Program-made: the position numbers and the translations under genes
NCBI RefSeq assembly: GCF_011764545.1
Contig: NZ_AP022870.1
Span: 4,262,001-4,326,000, forward strand
Reading direction: 5' to 3'
DNA: 64,000 nucleotides
Source: Phytohabitans flavus
Lineage (GTDB): Bacteria > Actinomycetota > Actinomycetes > Mycobacteriales > Micromonosporaceae
Shown here: positions 10,711-18,179 of the stretch, one piece after another
How the letters are laid out: each line of letters starts with the position of its first letter
Numbering within the stretch: the stretch's first letter is position 1
Notes under the pieces: generated by a model
Told to the model about the DNA's origin: nothing
Seen by the model: only the letters and a program-made list of their open reading frames with translations
Databases searched by the model: none

Positions 10711-10945
10711 ATCTTTCAGGGCCGGGGTCACATTCAATTTCTTGAGACAAGGTATTTGCCCCGGTCCGCGCCAGTCGCAGACCGTATGCTCCCGCGGGCA
10801 CCGCGCAGGTCGGCGCCTCGCTAGCGCTCGCCGAAATCCCCGACCTCCGCTGCCACGTCCGCGGTCCAAGCCCAAACCCCAACCCGGGACCGCCGTCGGA
10901 CGAGGAGCAAGGAGGTGGGTGCGGGCTGGGTGTACGCGAGAGATC
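10711..10945 (+). repeat. Interspersed repeat, type B arm (copy B1)
   Basis: About 235 bases that match, with few differences and in opposite orientation, 34251-34471. Shared landmarks from the outer end: ATCTTTCAGGGYCGGGGTCA, CATTCAATTTCTT, TTGCCCCGGTCCGCG, CTCCCGCGGGCACCGCGCAG, GGTCCAAGCCCAA, and at the inner end GTGTAYRCGAGAGATCG. It occupies most of the 330-base gap between the DUF1707 gene and the next gene. No convincing coding capacity. Together with a type A arm at 11468-11522 in the opposite orientation it brackets the gene at 11041. Confidence 0.75.
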
Positions 10946-11014
10946 GCCGCGCTGCTGGCGGCGCTGCGGGAGGCGGTGTCGGCGATCGCGCAGCGGCTCG
11001 ACGCTGTACTTTGA
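10937..11014 (+). other. Possible coding remnant next to repeat B1
   Basis: An open frame ending at TGA 11012-11014 reads REIAALLAALREAVSAIAQ..., an amphipathic helix like many protein C-termini. It has no start of its own; upstream it runs into repeat B1. Either the tail of a gene cut by the repeat, or chance. Confidence 0.25.
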
Positions 11015-11040
11015 CAACGTTTGACACGAGGAGGATGACG

Positions 11041-11446
11041 ATGGGCCTGGCGGAGCGGCGAGCGGCACTGGCGTTCAGCACCGAGGAGTACCCGGGGTGG
11101 AGGAGCAAGTTCGATCAGGCCGCCTGCTTCGAGGTGCCGGTCGAGGTCGCCTGGGACGAGCTGGCGGTCGACGGTTACGCCGACGACTATTCGGCGTTCT
11201 TCACGAAGGTGTACTTCAGGCCGCTGGCCGAGGCGCTGGCCGCGATCACTATCGATGACCTCGGCAAGGACGCCCTGAAGGCGGGCTGAAGAAGATCGTC
11301 GTCAGGAACTCGGGTCAGTACTACAGCGACAGCGGCTTCACGTTCGTCGACGGTGTGCTGACGGTCGACCACCAGGCCCAGTCCAATGTGGAGTACTACG
11401 ACGAGCGCGCCAAGCAGCTCCAGCGGCTCCTGGAGTCCGGCCTTTA
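11041..11446 (+). CDS. Conserved hypothetical protein, one frameshift
   Basis: ATG 11041 follows an excellent GAGGAGG site (spacing seven). The first 82 residues (ERRAALAFSTEEYPGWRSKFDQ...FEVPVEVAWDELAVDGYAD...) end at a premature TGA in GGGCTGAAG. One lost C at about 11286 would join them to LKKIVVRNSGQYYSDSGFTF...LQRLLESGL, ending at TAA 11446. The joined 135-residue soluble acidic protein resembles small conserved actinobacterial proteins of unknown function; I assign none. The gene lies between repeat B1 and a type A repeat arm. Confidence 0.65.
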
Positions 11447-11467
11447 AGTCACCGCGACCAACAGCGG

Positions 11468-11522
11468 CGGGTGAGGCCGCGGGAGCGACGGTCTGGACCA
11501 CGACGGACGCCGCGGTAGCTCG
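11468..11522 (-). repeat. Interspersed repeat, type A arm, solo copy
   Basis: Minus-strand copy of the arm that begins GAGCTACCGCG and runs GTGGTCCAGACC...GCTCCCGCGGCCTCACC. It lies between the hypothetical gene (+) and the ABC-F gene (-), at their converging 3' ends. No partner arm or core palindrome is next to it; this copy has several changes (CGGCGTCCGTCGTGG). Confidence 0.7.
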
Positions 11523-11537
11523 AATGATGATTGAAGG

Positions 11538-13142
11538 TCACTGGCCGCGGAGGCGCAGCTGGCGGCCGGGCCAGCGGGCGCGGAGCCAGCGGTCGTGGCT
11601 GGCCATGACCACCGCCCCGGGGCTGATCCCCAGCGCCTCCTCCAGCTCGTCGCAGAGCCGGGGCGAGAGGTGGTTTGTGGGCTCGTCGAGCAGGAGCAGC
11701 TCGGGCGGGTCGGCCACCAGCAGGGCGAGGGCTAGGCGCCGCCGCTGGCCGACCGAGAGTTCGCCGACCGGCCGCGCGATGTCGCCTGGGCTTAGCAGGC
11801 CCAGAGACCGCAGGGGTACCGACTCCGCGCGCTCAAGGCCCAACGCCAGCTCGTACGTGTCCTGCGCGGTCCGATCTGGACGGTCGAACGCCGTGTCCTG
11901 GGTCAGCAGCCCCACCCGCAGCCCGCGCCGCCGCCGCACCTCGCCCCCGCCGTGCAGCCGGCTGGCTAGCACGGCGAGCAATGTGGACTTTCCGGTGCCG
12001 TTGGGGCCGGTGACCAGCAGCCGGTCGTCCGCGCGCAGGTCGAACCGGTCGAGGCTGAGCCGGCCCGGCACGCGCAGGTCGCGCACCGACACGAGCAGCC
12101 CGTCGGCGGCGGGACTGACCAGTGTGGACACCCGGAAGCGCAGCGGCTCGGGCGGCTTGCGCACCTGGTCGCGTTCGAGGTCCTGGAGGCGGCGGGCGGC
12201 GTTGCGTACCCGGCGGGAGACCTGCTGCTCGACGCGGTTGCCCATCGTGCCGTACGACATCTTGTTGTTGTCCTTCGGCGGCCGCCCGTATCCGACCTGG
12301 TGCGCGGTGACCGCCACCGCGTGCCGCAGCTCGCCCAGCTCCTCCTGCTCCTCGGCGTAGCGGCGCTGCCACCGTTCCCGTTCGGCGCGCTTCGCGGCCT
12401 GGTAGTCGGTGTAGTTGCCGCCGTACCGGGCGGGCCCGTCGACGGCGGGGTCGAGGTCGACGAGGTCGGTGCAGACGGCGTCGAGCAGCGTACGGTCGTG
12501 GCTGGCCAGCACCACCACGCCGGGCAGGCCGCGCAGTTGCTCCTCCAGGAAGGCGGCCGCCGCGTCGTCGAGGTGGTTGGTCGGCTCGTCCAGCAGCAGC
12601 GCCGACGGGCGGCGGATCAGCAGCGCGGCGAGGGCGAGCCGGCCGCGCTGCCCGCCGGAGATCGAGCCGAGCGTGCGGTCATACGCGAGATCGCCCACCC
12701 CGAGCCCGGCCAGCACCAGCCCGGCGCGGCGGTCGGCGTCCCAGGCGTCGGTCTCCTGGGCGCGGTCAAGCCGCTCGCCGTACTCGGTGAGCAGGTCCGC
12801 GTCCTCCGGCGTGGCGGCGAGCGCGGCGGTGAGCCGGTCCAGCGCGGCGAGCACGTCGCGGGCCTCGCGGAGCGCGTCGTCGACCACGTCCCGCACTGTC
12901 GCGGTGAGGTCGAACGGCATCTCCTGGTGCAGGTAGCCGAGGTCGGGCGGGCGGACCACGCTGCCGCCGTCGGGCTCGTCGACGCCGGCGAGGAGGCGGA
13001 GCAGGGTGCTCTTGCCCGTGCCGTTTTCGCCGATCAGGCCGATGCGGTGGCCGGGCGCGGCGACGAGGGACACGCCGTCGAGCACGCGACGCGCGCCGAA
13101 CGTGCGGACGAGATCATTTGCGAGGAGGGGATGACGTGACAC
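11538..13142 (-). CDS. ABC-F family ATPase, antibiotic-resistance-like
   Basis: Two ABC domains on one chain with no membrane segments. Domain 1: GENGTGKST, SGGQRGRLALA, LLLDEPTNHLDD; domain 2: GPNGTGKST, SVGQRRRLALAL, LLLDEPTNHLSP. The linker is charged and helical (AERERWQRRYAEEQEELGEL). Total 534 residues from GTG 13142 (MSRHPLLANDLVRTFG), or 542 if GTG 13166 is used. Length and layout fit ABC-F proteins of the ribosome-protection type (TlrC/OleB/VgaA/LmrC-like), which displace macrolide, lincosamide or related drugs from the ribosome; the drug cannot be read from sequence. Such genes are often controlled by leader attenuation; the roughly 200-base upstream region has short open frames but I see no clear attenuator. 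Confidence 0.85.
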   Translation of the reverse strand: MSRHPLLANDLVRTFGARRVLDGVSLVAAPGHRIGLIGENGTGKSTLLRLLAGVDEPDGGSVVRPPDLGYLHQEMPFDLTATVRDVVDDALREARDVLAALDRLTAALAATPEDADLLTEYGERLDRAQETDAWDADRRAGLVLAGLGVGDLAYDRTLGSISGGQRGRLALAALLIRRPSALLLDEPTNHLDDAAAAFLEEQLRGLPGVVVLASHDRTLLDAVCTDLVDLDPAVDGPARYGGNYTDYQAAKRAERERWQRRYAEEQEELGELRHAVAVTAHQVGYGRPPKDNNKMSYGTMGNRVEQQVSRRVRNAARRLQDLERDQVRKPPEPLRFRVSTLVSPAADGLLVSVRDLRVPGRLSLDRFDLRADDRLLVTGPNGTGKSTLLAVLASRLHGGGEVRRRRGLRVGLLTQDTAFDRPDRTAQDTYELALGLERAESVPLRSLGLLSPGDIARPVGELSVGQRRRLALALLVADPPELLLLDEPTNHLSPRLCDELEEALGISPGAVVMASHDRWLRARWPGRQLRLRGQ

Positions 13143-13371
13143 GGGACACCACCGCGGGATAGACACTTCCGCCCGCCGGGCAGTGCCTCGGGCGCGGGCG
13201 CGACAGGGTGTCTACGGATCACATCGCCGTCAACGGTAGCCACGCCGCCGCGCCCGCCGCAAACGATTAACCGAAGTAGCCACGGACACGGCCGTGTCCT
13301 CACTCGTTCCTCATCAGAACTTGATCTGCCGGCCGCTAACCTAGCGGCGAATTCTGACGTGGGGTTGAAAC

Positions 13372-14309
13372 GTGACGCGGTGGGGGAAAGAAGGCCCCGT
13401 GGCTACGACGGTTGAGGCACGGACAAAGGTCCGTCAGGCGCGAGTTACCCTTCCCACGGCCTGGCTGGTTCTCCTCGGCCTGGCCAACGCGCTCTGTTTG
13501 GTCGCGGTGTGGCGGTTCTTCGTGCGCAGCGAGCGGGGGCAGCTGCTGGACACCGTCGCCCTGGAGGGGAACGCGATCGGCCAGGACCGCGTCGACGGTC
13601 TGGCCAACACGGTGCTCAACGCCGTCTCCCTGGCCTCGCTGGCCGTGGCGACGATCGTCGTCGCGGTGATCGCGCTGGCCCGGGGCGGGTACTGCTCACG
13701 CTGGTGGTCACCGCGTTCGTGGCTACCGCCAACGTGGTCACCCAGGTGCTCAAGCAGGGGCTCTACCGACCCGACTTCGGCGTAGACCCGGAACGGGTGA
13801 CCGCCGGCAACAGCTTCCCCAGTGGCCACGCGACTGTCGCCATGTCCGTGGTCATCGCGCTCGTCCTGGTGGTACCGCCCCGGCTGCGCGGAATCGTCGC
13901 GATCCTCGGCGCCGTGTACGCGGCCGTGGCCGGCGTCGCCACCATGTCGCTCGGCTGGCACCGCCCCAGCGACGTCGCCGGCGCGGTGCTCATCGTCGGC
14001 GGCTGCGTCGCGCTCGCCGGCCTGCTGCTGGTGCTGGCGCACGGCCGGGAGGCCCGGGTGAAGGCCGACGACGCCCACCCGTTCGCCGTCACGTTGCTGA
14101 TGATCGCGGCAGTGGTCCTGCTCCTGGCCGCGGCCGGCGCCTTCTGGCGGGTCAACGGCGTGGCCACGACACCGGTCGACGAGCTCCCCCGCGACACGCT
14201 GCTCACCGCGTACCTGGGCGCGGCCGCGGGCATCGCCGGCATCGTCTCGGCGGTCACCGGCCTCACGCTCGCCGCGATGCACCGCGTGGTCCCCTGGCGC
14301 ATCAGCTGA
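13372..14309 (+). CDS. PAP2 superfamily membrane phosphatase, one frameshift
   Basis: GTG 13372 has GGGG eight bases upstream. Several membrane helices carry the three PAP2 motifs: KQGLYRPDF, FPSGHATVA and SLGWHRPSDV. The catalytic His pair lies in PSGH and GWH, so this is an integral membrane lipid phosphatase, possibly acting on undecaprenyl pyrophosphate or phosphatidic acid (inferred). Two further helices and a C-terminal membrane segment follow. The frame changes at 13686-13690, where CGGGGCGGGTACTG lacks one G; repaired, the chain reads ALARGGVLLTLVVTAF. About 312 residues. Confidence 0.8.
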
Positions 14310-14330
14310 CTAGCTGACAGGCTGGCGTCG

Positions 14331-14421
14331 CGTCAGGCTCGCACCGACCGGGCCGCATCTCCGGGCGTCAGGCGCGCAGCGACCGGGCCGCACCTCCGGG
14401 CGTCAGGCTCGCAGCGACCGG
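14331..14421. repeat. 35-bp tandem repeat derived from the end of the hydrolase gene
   Basis: Two full 35-base units (14331-14365 and 14366-14400) and a 21-base partial third (14401-14421), consensus beginning CGTCAGGCTCGCAGCGACCGG. The partial unit contains the last codons and stop of the minus-strand hydrolase, so the gene end appears to have been copied outwards twice into the convergent intergenic gap. Confidence 0.75.
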
Positions 14422-15233
14422 TCCAGGAAGGCGGCGACCGTGCGGGCCAGCGCGACCCGGTGGTCGGCGAGCGAGTGGTCGGTCGGGAATAGGTGGTGCT
14501 CGAAGCGAGGCAGCGCCCCGAACGCCTCGACCACCGGCAGGTGGTGCTCCTCCGGCGGCGCGACCACGTCGAGGGCGGCGCCGATCAGCAGCACCGGGCG
14601 GTCGGCCAGGCGCGGGGCCAGCTCGCCCAGGCGACCCGACGCCCCGACCTCCTCCATCTCGTCGACGAGCGCCTCCGCGCTGGTACCCCGCAGCGGCAGC
14701 AGCTCCTCCTCGAAGGCGGCCACATACCCCGCCCGCACCTCAGGATCGGCCTGGCTGGCGGCGGCGCCCGCGCCGAAGTCGAAGGCCGCGATCGACGCGA
14801 CCGCCTCCACCGACGGGTCGGCGGCGGCCGTGCGGAGCGCCGTGTACCCACCGAGGCTGTGCCCCACCAGCCCCAGCCGGGCGGGGTCGAGGCGGTGCGC
14901 CGCGGTGAAGGCCTCGTCGCGGACCGCGCGCACGACGAAGACGGCATCCTCGAACACGTTCCCCCACGACCAGGAGCCGCCGACACCCCACGAGCCGCGG
15001 TAGTGGAAGACCAGCGCGGCATACCCCGCGCGGCGCAACGCGTGGGCGAGGTCGAAGTTACGCTCGTTGCCCGGGAAGCCGTGCAGCAGCACCACAACCG
15101 GGTGCGGCCCGGGACCACCGGGCAGGTGGAGCACGCCGAGGAGCGTCTCGCCGCCACTCTCGAACGTCACCGGCCTCGTGCTGGCCGGCGGTGTCAGGTC
15201 GCCCGACGGGTCGGTCACCAGGAAGTCGGACAT
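14403..15233 (-). CDS. Alpha/beta hydrolase (dienelactone hydrolase/prolyl oligopeptidase-like)
   Basis: 276 residues from ATG 15233. Typical alpha/beta-hydrolase fold: VVLLHGFPGNERNFD with the oxyanion region, nucleophile elbow GHSLGG, acid ALDVVAPPEEHH and catalytic His in FPTDHSLADHR. No signal peptide, so cytoplasmic; substrate unknown, probably an ester or short peptide. Divergent from the VOC gene with only 35 bases between start codons; both have a TANNNT hexamer 6-7 bases before the start, so both are probably leaderless and their promoters overlap. The 3' end carries a tandem duplication (see the repeat at 14331). Confidence 0.82.
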   Translation of the reverse strand: MSDFLVTDPSGDLTPPASTRPVTFESGGETLLGVLHLPGGPGPHPVVVLLHGFPGNERNFDLAHALRRAGYAALVFHYRGSWGVGGSWSWGNVFEDAVFVVRAVRDEAFTAAHRLDPARLGLVGHSLGGYTALRTAAADPSVEAVASIAAFDFGAGAAASQADPEVRAGYVAAFEEELLPLRGTSAEALVDEMEEVGASGRLGELAPRLADRPVLLIGAALDVVAPPEEHHLPVVEAFGALPRFEHHLFPTDHSLADHRVALARTVAAFLDRSLRA

Positions 15234-15240
15234 CCTCGGC

Positions 15241-15246
15241 AACCTA
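15241..15246 (-). promoter_or_regulatory. -10 element TAGGTT, leaderless layout
   Basis: Minus-strand TAGGTT ends seven bases before ATG 15233 of the alpha/beta hydrolase. Confidence 0.5.
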
Positions 15247-15256
15247 GCAGAGGGCC

Positions 15257-15262
15257 TACGCT
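15257..15262 (+). promoter_or_regulatory. -10 element TACGCT, leaderless layout
   Basis: TACGCT ends six bases before ATG 15269 of the VOC gene and lies back to back with the hydrolase promoter, in a 35-base divergent region. Confidence 0.5.
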
Positions 15263-15268
15263 CCTGGC

Positions 15269-15697
15269 ATGCGAGCGCACGCACTCAACCCGATCCTCAA
15301 CGTGAGCGACTTCGCGGCGACCATCCGCTGGTTCGAGACACTGGGCTGGGAGAAAGCCTGGGACTGGGGCGACCCGCCGACCTTCGGCGCGGTGCGCTCC
15401 GGCGCCTGCGAGATCTTCCTCTGCCAGGACGGCCAGGGCGGCCGAGGGCACGGCGGCGTGGCGGCGACCTTCGGCCCGGACGGCGACACGAGCGCCGACC
15501 GCGGCGTGTGGATGTCAGTCTGGGTCGACGACGTGGACGAGCTACACGCACACTGCGTCGCGTCCGGCATCGAGGTCGCCTGGCCCCCGACCGACATGCC
15601 GTGGGGCGTACGCGAGATGCACGTCCGACACCCGGACGGCCACGTCTTCCGCGTCAGCCACCCCACCCACGCCGAAGACCACCCACACCCGCATTAG
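15269..15697 (+). CDS. VOC superfamily (glyoxalase/bleomycin-resistance-like) protein
   Basis: 142 residues. Two beta-alpha-beta-beta-beta units are recognisable: LNPILNVSDFAATIRWFETLGW and a second half ending HPDGHVFRVSHP. WMSVWVDDVDELHAHCV matches the middle of bleomycin-resistance/dioxygenase-fold proteins. Members bind metals, drugs or small metabolites; nothing here identifies the ligand. The C-terminus is a His-rich tail (HAEDHPHPH) that could bind metal. Converges on the SnoaL-like gene across an 850-base gap filled with repeats and palindromes. Confidence 0.75.
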   Translation: MRAHALNPILNVSDFAATIRWFETLGWEKAWDWGDPPTFGAVRSGACEIFLCQDGQGGRGHGGVAATFGPDGDTSADRGVWMSVWVDDVDELHAHCVASGIEVAWPPTDMPWGVREMHVRHPDGHVFRVSHPTHAEDHPHPH

Positions 15698-15718
15698 AGA
15701 CTTTCAGGATCGAGATCT

Positions 15719-15795
15719 GAGCTACCGCGACGTCCGCGGTGGTCCAGACCGCCGCTCCCGCGGCCTCACCCTCCGCGCTCCACAACCCAAACCCA
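15719..15795 (+). repeat. Interspersed repeat, type A arm
   Basis: GAGCTACCGCGACGTCCGCG...GTGGTCCAGACC...GCTCCCGCGGCCTCACC...CACAACCC, the same as arms at 44056, 44597, 57371 and 57552. The outer flank CTTTCAGGATCGAGATCT resembles the outer end of type B arms. It starts 22 bases after the VOC stop codon. The arm itself contains small inverted repeats (ACCGCG/CGCGGT and GGTC/GACC). Confidence 0.8.
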
Positions 15796-16014
15796 CGACC
15801 CACAGCTCCGCGTCCCACCTTGTTGCTGCCCTGGAGCCGGTTGCAAAAATGCCCGCCGACAACCTGCGTCGGGAAAATACGGCTGTGTCGACCGCTGGCC
15901 GCCGAGCGGCGGCAAGCGAGGGTCAACGCGACCCCTCATCTCATGCGAATCTGGCGATTCTGTCCCCGGCAGCAATAAGTGCTCACAAACCGCCCGAGCC
16001 CGGGGCGGACCCGA

Positions 16015-16074
16015 GTTCTGGATCTAGTCGACTTTCTGTCGTCAGGGCAGCAGAAAGTCGACTAGATCCAGAAC
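16015..16074. repeat. Long palindrome with a perfect 24-bp stem
   Basis: Stem 16015-16038 (starting GTTCTGGATCTAG) pairs perfectly with 16051-16074 around a 12-base loop (TCGTCAGGGCAG). It lies in the gap between convergent genes. Stem sequence differs from the GATCGTGGTA family, but loop length and position are alike. Confidence 0.85.
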
Positions 16075-16078
16075 TTTG

Positions 16079-16108
16079 CCGGGTCGCCCGCGAGGCGGGC
16101 AGACCCGG
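16079..16108. terminator. GC-rich hairpin between convergent genes
   Basis: CCGGGTC-g-CCCGC (16079-16091), loop gag, partner GCGGG-ca-GACCCGG (16095-16108). Directly beside the 24-bp palindrome. Could end transcription from either side. Confidence 0.45.
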
Positions 16109-16280
16109 AAACATTCATGCGTTGCCGGGGTTGCGGTTACCCCATTTCTTGGCTCCGGCGGGGATCTCCGGCCTCCAGGATGGGGAAAGTGCGGGCTGCG
16201 TCGAATCTGATCGCTCAGCCGCCTCTGAACGCGGTTCCGGTCGCACTGGCAGCAACAAGCGGACCCAAAAGCCACTCGTT

Positions 16281-16396
16281 CCTTGATCGGCGCTACAGCC
16301 CGACGCCATAGCAGATCGTGGTATTTAGCTGTCGCTATAGGGGCAGCTAAATACCACGATCGCTAGCCTGCTCCGGCCGTAACGCGCCGATCAAGG
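16281..16396. repeat. Core palindromic element, GATCGTGGTA family (full copy)
   Basis: Inner hairpin: 18-bp perfect stem GATCGTGGTATTTAGCTG (16314-16331) with partner 16344-16361 and a 12-base loop. Outer inverted pair CCTTGATCGGCGC (16281-16293) and GCGCCGATCAAGG (16384-16396). The same nested layout recurs at 44430-44546, and in reduced form at 34205 and 57464. Confidence 0.85.
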
Positions 16397-16550
16397 GGAA
16401 CCAGATTTCTGCGGTTGTGCGTCGCCCTTGCGTCCCCTGCGGTTATGCGTGAGGACGGGGTTCGTCGGGGCTTTGGGTGCGTTTTCCGTTGCTATAGCAA
16501 CGGTTAGTGTTCACAAAGGCGCGGCGCCGGCTTGCAATGGTGGCGCCGGG

Positions 16551-17126
16551 CTACTCGGGTGGGAGGTGGGTCCAGGCGAGTTCGTTTCCGCGGGCGTGTG
16601 CGACGGTCGCTAGCCCGATCGCCGTGCAGCGCCAGCCGGCGCGGGTGCGTACCAGGCGGTGGGTGTAGTGGCCCCACACCTCCCACAGGGCGTCGCCCAG
16701 CGGGCGGGCCAGGCGGTTGAAGGCGTACCCCTTGGAGCGTGTGCTCGCCCGATCACCGTCCACGGTGATCGCGTGGTTGGTGCGCATGTGGAAGCTTGCC
16801 TTCTCCGCGTACAGGTTGCGCTCCCACCCACCGACCAGCTCGTCGGCGGTGATGCGTGCCGCCGGGCCGCCGCCCAGCGCGGCGAAGTCCACGTCCACCC
16901 GGTCGGTGAAGTAGGCCCGGCACCGCGCCCAGTCCTTGGCGTCCACCGCGTCGTCGATGCCGTCGAGCACCGCCCGGATCGCCTCCAGGTCGGCCGGTGA
17001 CGCGGCCCGTGACGTGGCGGGCGGTGACGACGCCGAGGCCGGTGACGGTGCGACCATCGCCGCGCCGGCCACACCTATCGCGCCGGCCACCACGGCCCGT
17101 CGGGGCAGTTCACTGCTCTCCACCAC
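16551..17126 (-). CDS. Exported SnoaL-like (NTF2-fold) protein
   Basis: 191 residues from GTG 17126, with GGGAGA upstream. The N-terminus LPRRAVVAGAIGVAGAAMV is a Tat-like signal (twin Arg plus a mild hydrophobic stretch). The rest is an NTF2-like cone: ADLEAIRAVLDGIDDAVDAKDWARCRAYFTDRVDVDF, then VGGWERNLYAEKASFHMRTNH and VWGHYTHRLVRTRAGWRCTAIG. Such proteins are cyclases, isomerases or ligand binders; no catalytic Asp-His pair can be assigned. Its 3' side faces the palindrome-rich gap. The AraC-type regulator lies immediately upstream on the same strand. Confidence 0.72.
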   Translation of the reverse strand: MVESSELPRRAVVAGAIGVAGAAMVAPSPASASSPPATSRAASPADLEAIRAVLDGIDDAVDAKDWARCRAYFTDRVDVDFAALGGGPAARITADELVGGWERNLYAEKASFHMRTNHAITVDGDRASTRSKGYAFNRLARPLGDALWEVWGHYTHRLVRTRAGWRCTAIGLATVAHARGNELAWTHLPPE

Positions 17127-17188
17127 TTTCTCCCATCAGGCGAGCATCAGGTGCGCGATCCACATCGCACGGGTTCACGCCAGCCACG

Positions 17189-18037
17189 CTAGGCGGGCTC
17201 CGGCGCCTCGCCGTTGTACGTTCTTGCGGACCTCGCGTACCCGCCCGGCGGGACACCCACCACGCGCCTGAAGTGCCGGGTGAAGTGGCTCGGATCGTAG
17301 AAGCCCGTGGCGTACGCCACCTCGGTCGCGCTCCGCCCGGCCAGCAGCAGCCGCCGAGCCAGCCCCACGCGGGCCTGGATCTGGTAGGCGTGCGGCGGCA
17401 ACCCGTACTCGGTCGCGAATGTGCGCGCCAGGTGGTACGGGCTCAGGTTCGCCACGCGGGCCAGGTCGGCGAGGGAGACGTTGCGGGCGAGGTTGTCCAT
17501 GAGGTATGCGCGGACGCGCTCAGCCTCGTGGCGGGCAGGTGCCGGCGGGCGACCCGGGCGTACACCGCGCTGCCGCTCCAGCAGCGCCACAAGTGCCGCC
17601 TGCGCGAGGCAGTCCCGGGTGAGTCGTGACTCAGCCTCCTGGTACGAGCGGTGCAGCCGCAAGAAGCGGTCGAACAGTTCGTCCGCCGGCACCAGCAGGT
17701 CGGCCAGCCCGGCCCGCGCCGGCCGGCCGGCGACCGCGCCCGCCACGGCGTCTACCGCGCCCGGGTCCAGGTAGAACACGCGGTACCGGCCGCCGGCCGG
17801 GCGGTCGTCGGGGTCGCGGGTCTCGTGCACCTCCTGCGGCGCCACGACGGTGAGGCTGCGCGGGGCGATCGTGTGCCAGGCCCGCCGGTACCACACCCGG
17901 CCGGGCAGCTCCAGGTTGAGGCAGACCTGGTACTCCTCGTGCGCGTGCCGGGGGTACGCCACCGCCGGGCCGGGCCCGTACCGGTAGCGCTCCAGCACGA
18001 CACCGTCCACGCTCCACGCTTCGATCCTCACTCCCAT
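17189..18037 (-). CDS. AraC family transcriptional regulator
   Basis: 282 residues from ATG 18037 (MGVRIEAWSVDGVVLERY). N-terminal cupin-like sensor (PRHAHEEYQVCLNL, with His residues typical of the fold) and C-terminal double HTH (VSLADLARVANLSPYHLARTF; SATEVAYATGFYDPSHFTRHFRRVVGVPPGGYA). An upstream in-frame ATG (18130) would extend it into the divergent promoter region and is unlikely. Its start codon is 143 bases from the divergent MMPL exporter operon, so it probably controls export genes in response to a small molecule; this is inferred from position only. Confidence 0.85.
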   Translation of the reverse strand: MGVRIEAWSVDGVVLERYRYGPGPAVAYPRHAHEEYQVCLNLELPGRVWYRRAWHTIAPRSLTVVAPQEVHETRDPDDRPAGGRYRVFYLDPGAVDAVAGAVAGRPARAGLADLLVPADELFDRFLRLHRSYQEAESRLTRDCLAQAALVALLERQRGVRPGRPPAPARHEAERVRAYLMDNLARNVSLADLARVANLSPYHLARTFATEYGLPPHAYQIQARVGLARRLLLAGRSATEVAYATGFYDPSHFTRHFRRVVGVPPGGYARSARTYNGEAPEPA

Positions 18038-18143
18038 CGCAGCCCGACAGTGCCGTACCGATGGGAAAGCGCGGCGAAAGGTGGTGCCAGCACCACTCCG
18101 AAGAGGCAAGCCCGCTCTATCGATGGCCACCTGCCCCGATCCA

Positions 18144-18149
18144 TAGCGT
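18144..18149 (+). promoter_or_regulatory. -10 element TAGCGT of the MMPL operon
   Basis: TAGCGT lies 30 bases upstream of the MMPL start; the intervening leader has a GGAGGGAGAGGG ribosome site. Confidence 0.4.
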
Positions 18150-18179
18150 CGACAGCGACGAATCCGGAGGGAGAGGGAC

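Noticed and set aside
10711-11522. Insertion sequence
   Set aside because: No transposase or recombinase reading frame in any repeat region, and no clear target-site duplication.
13167-13371. Leader-peptide attenuator of the ABC-F gene
   Set aside because: Short open frames exist, but I could not find a convincing pair of alternative hairpins with a stalling peptide.
15739-15978. Short frames starting MVQTAAPAASPSALH... at 15739, and similar ones at 44076, 11501(-) and 44845(-)
   Set aside because: They arise because all are copies of the type A repeat arm; frames end at random outside the repeat, so they are not conserved proteins.
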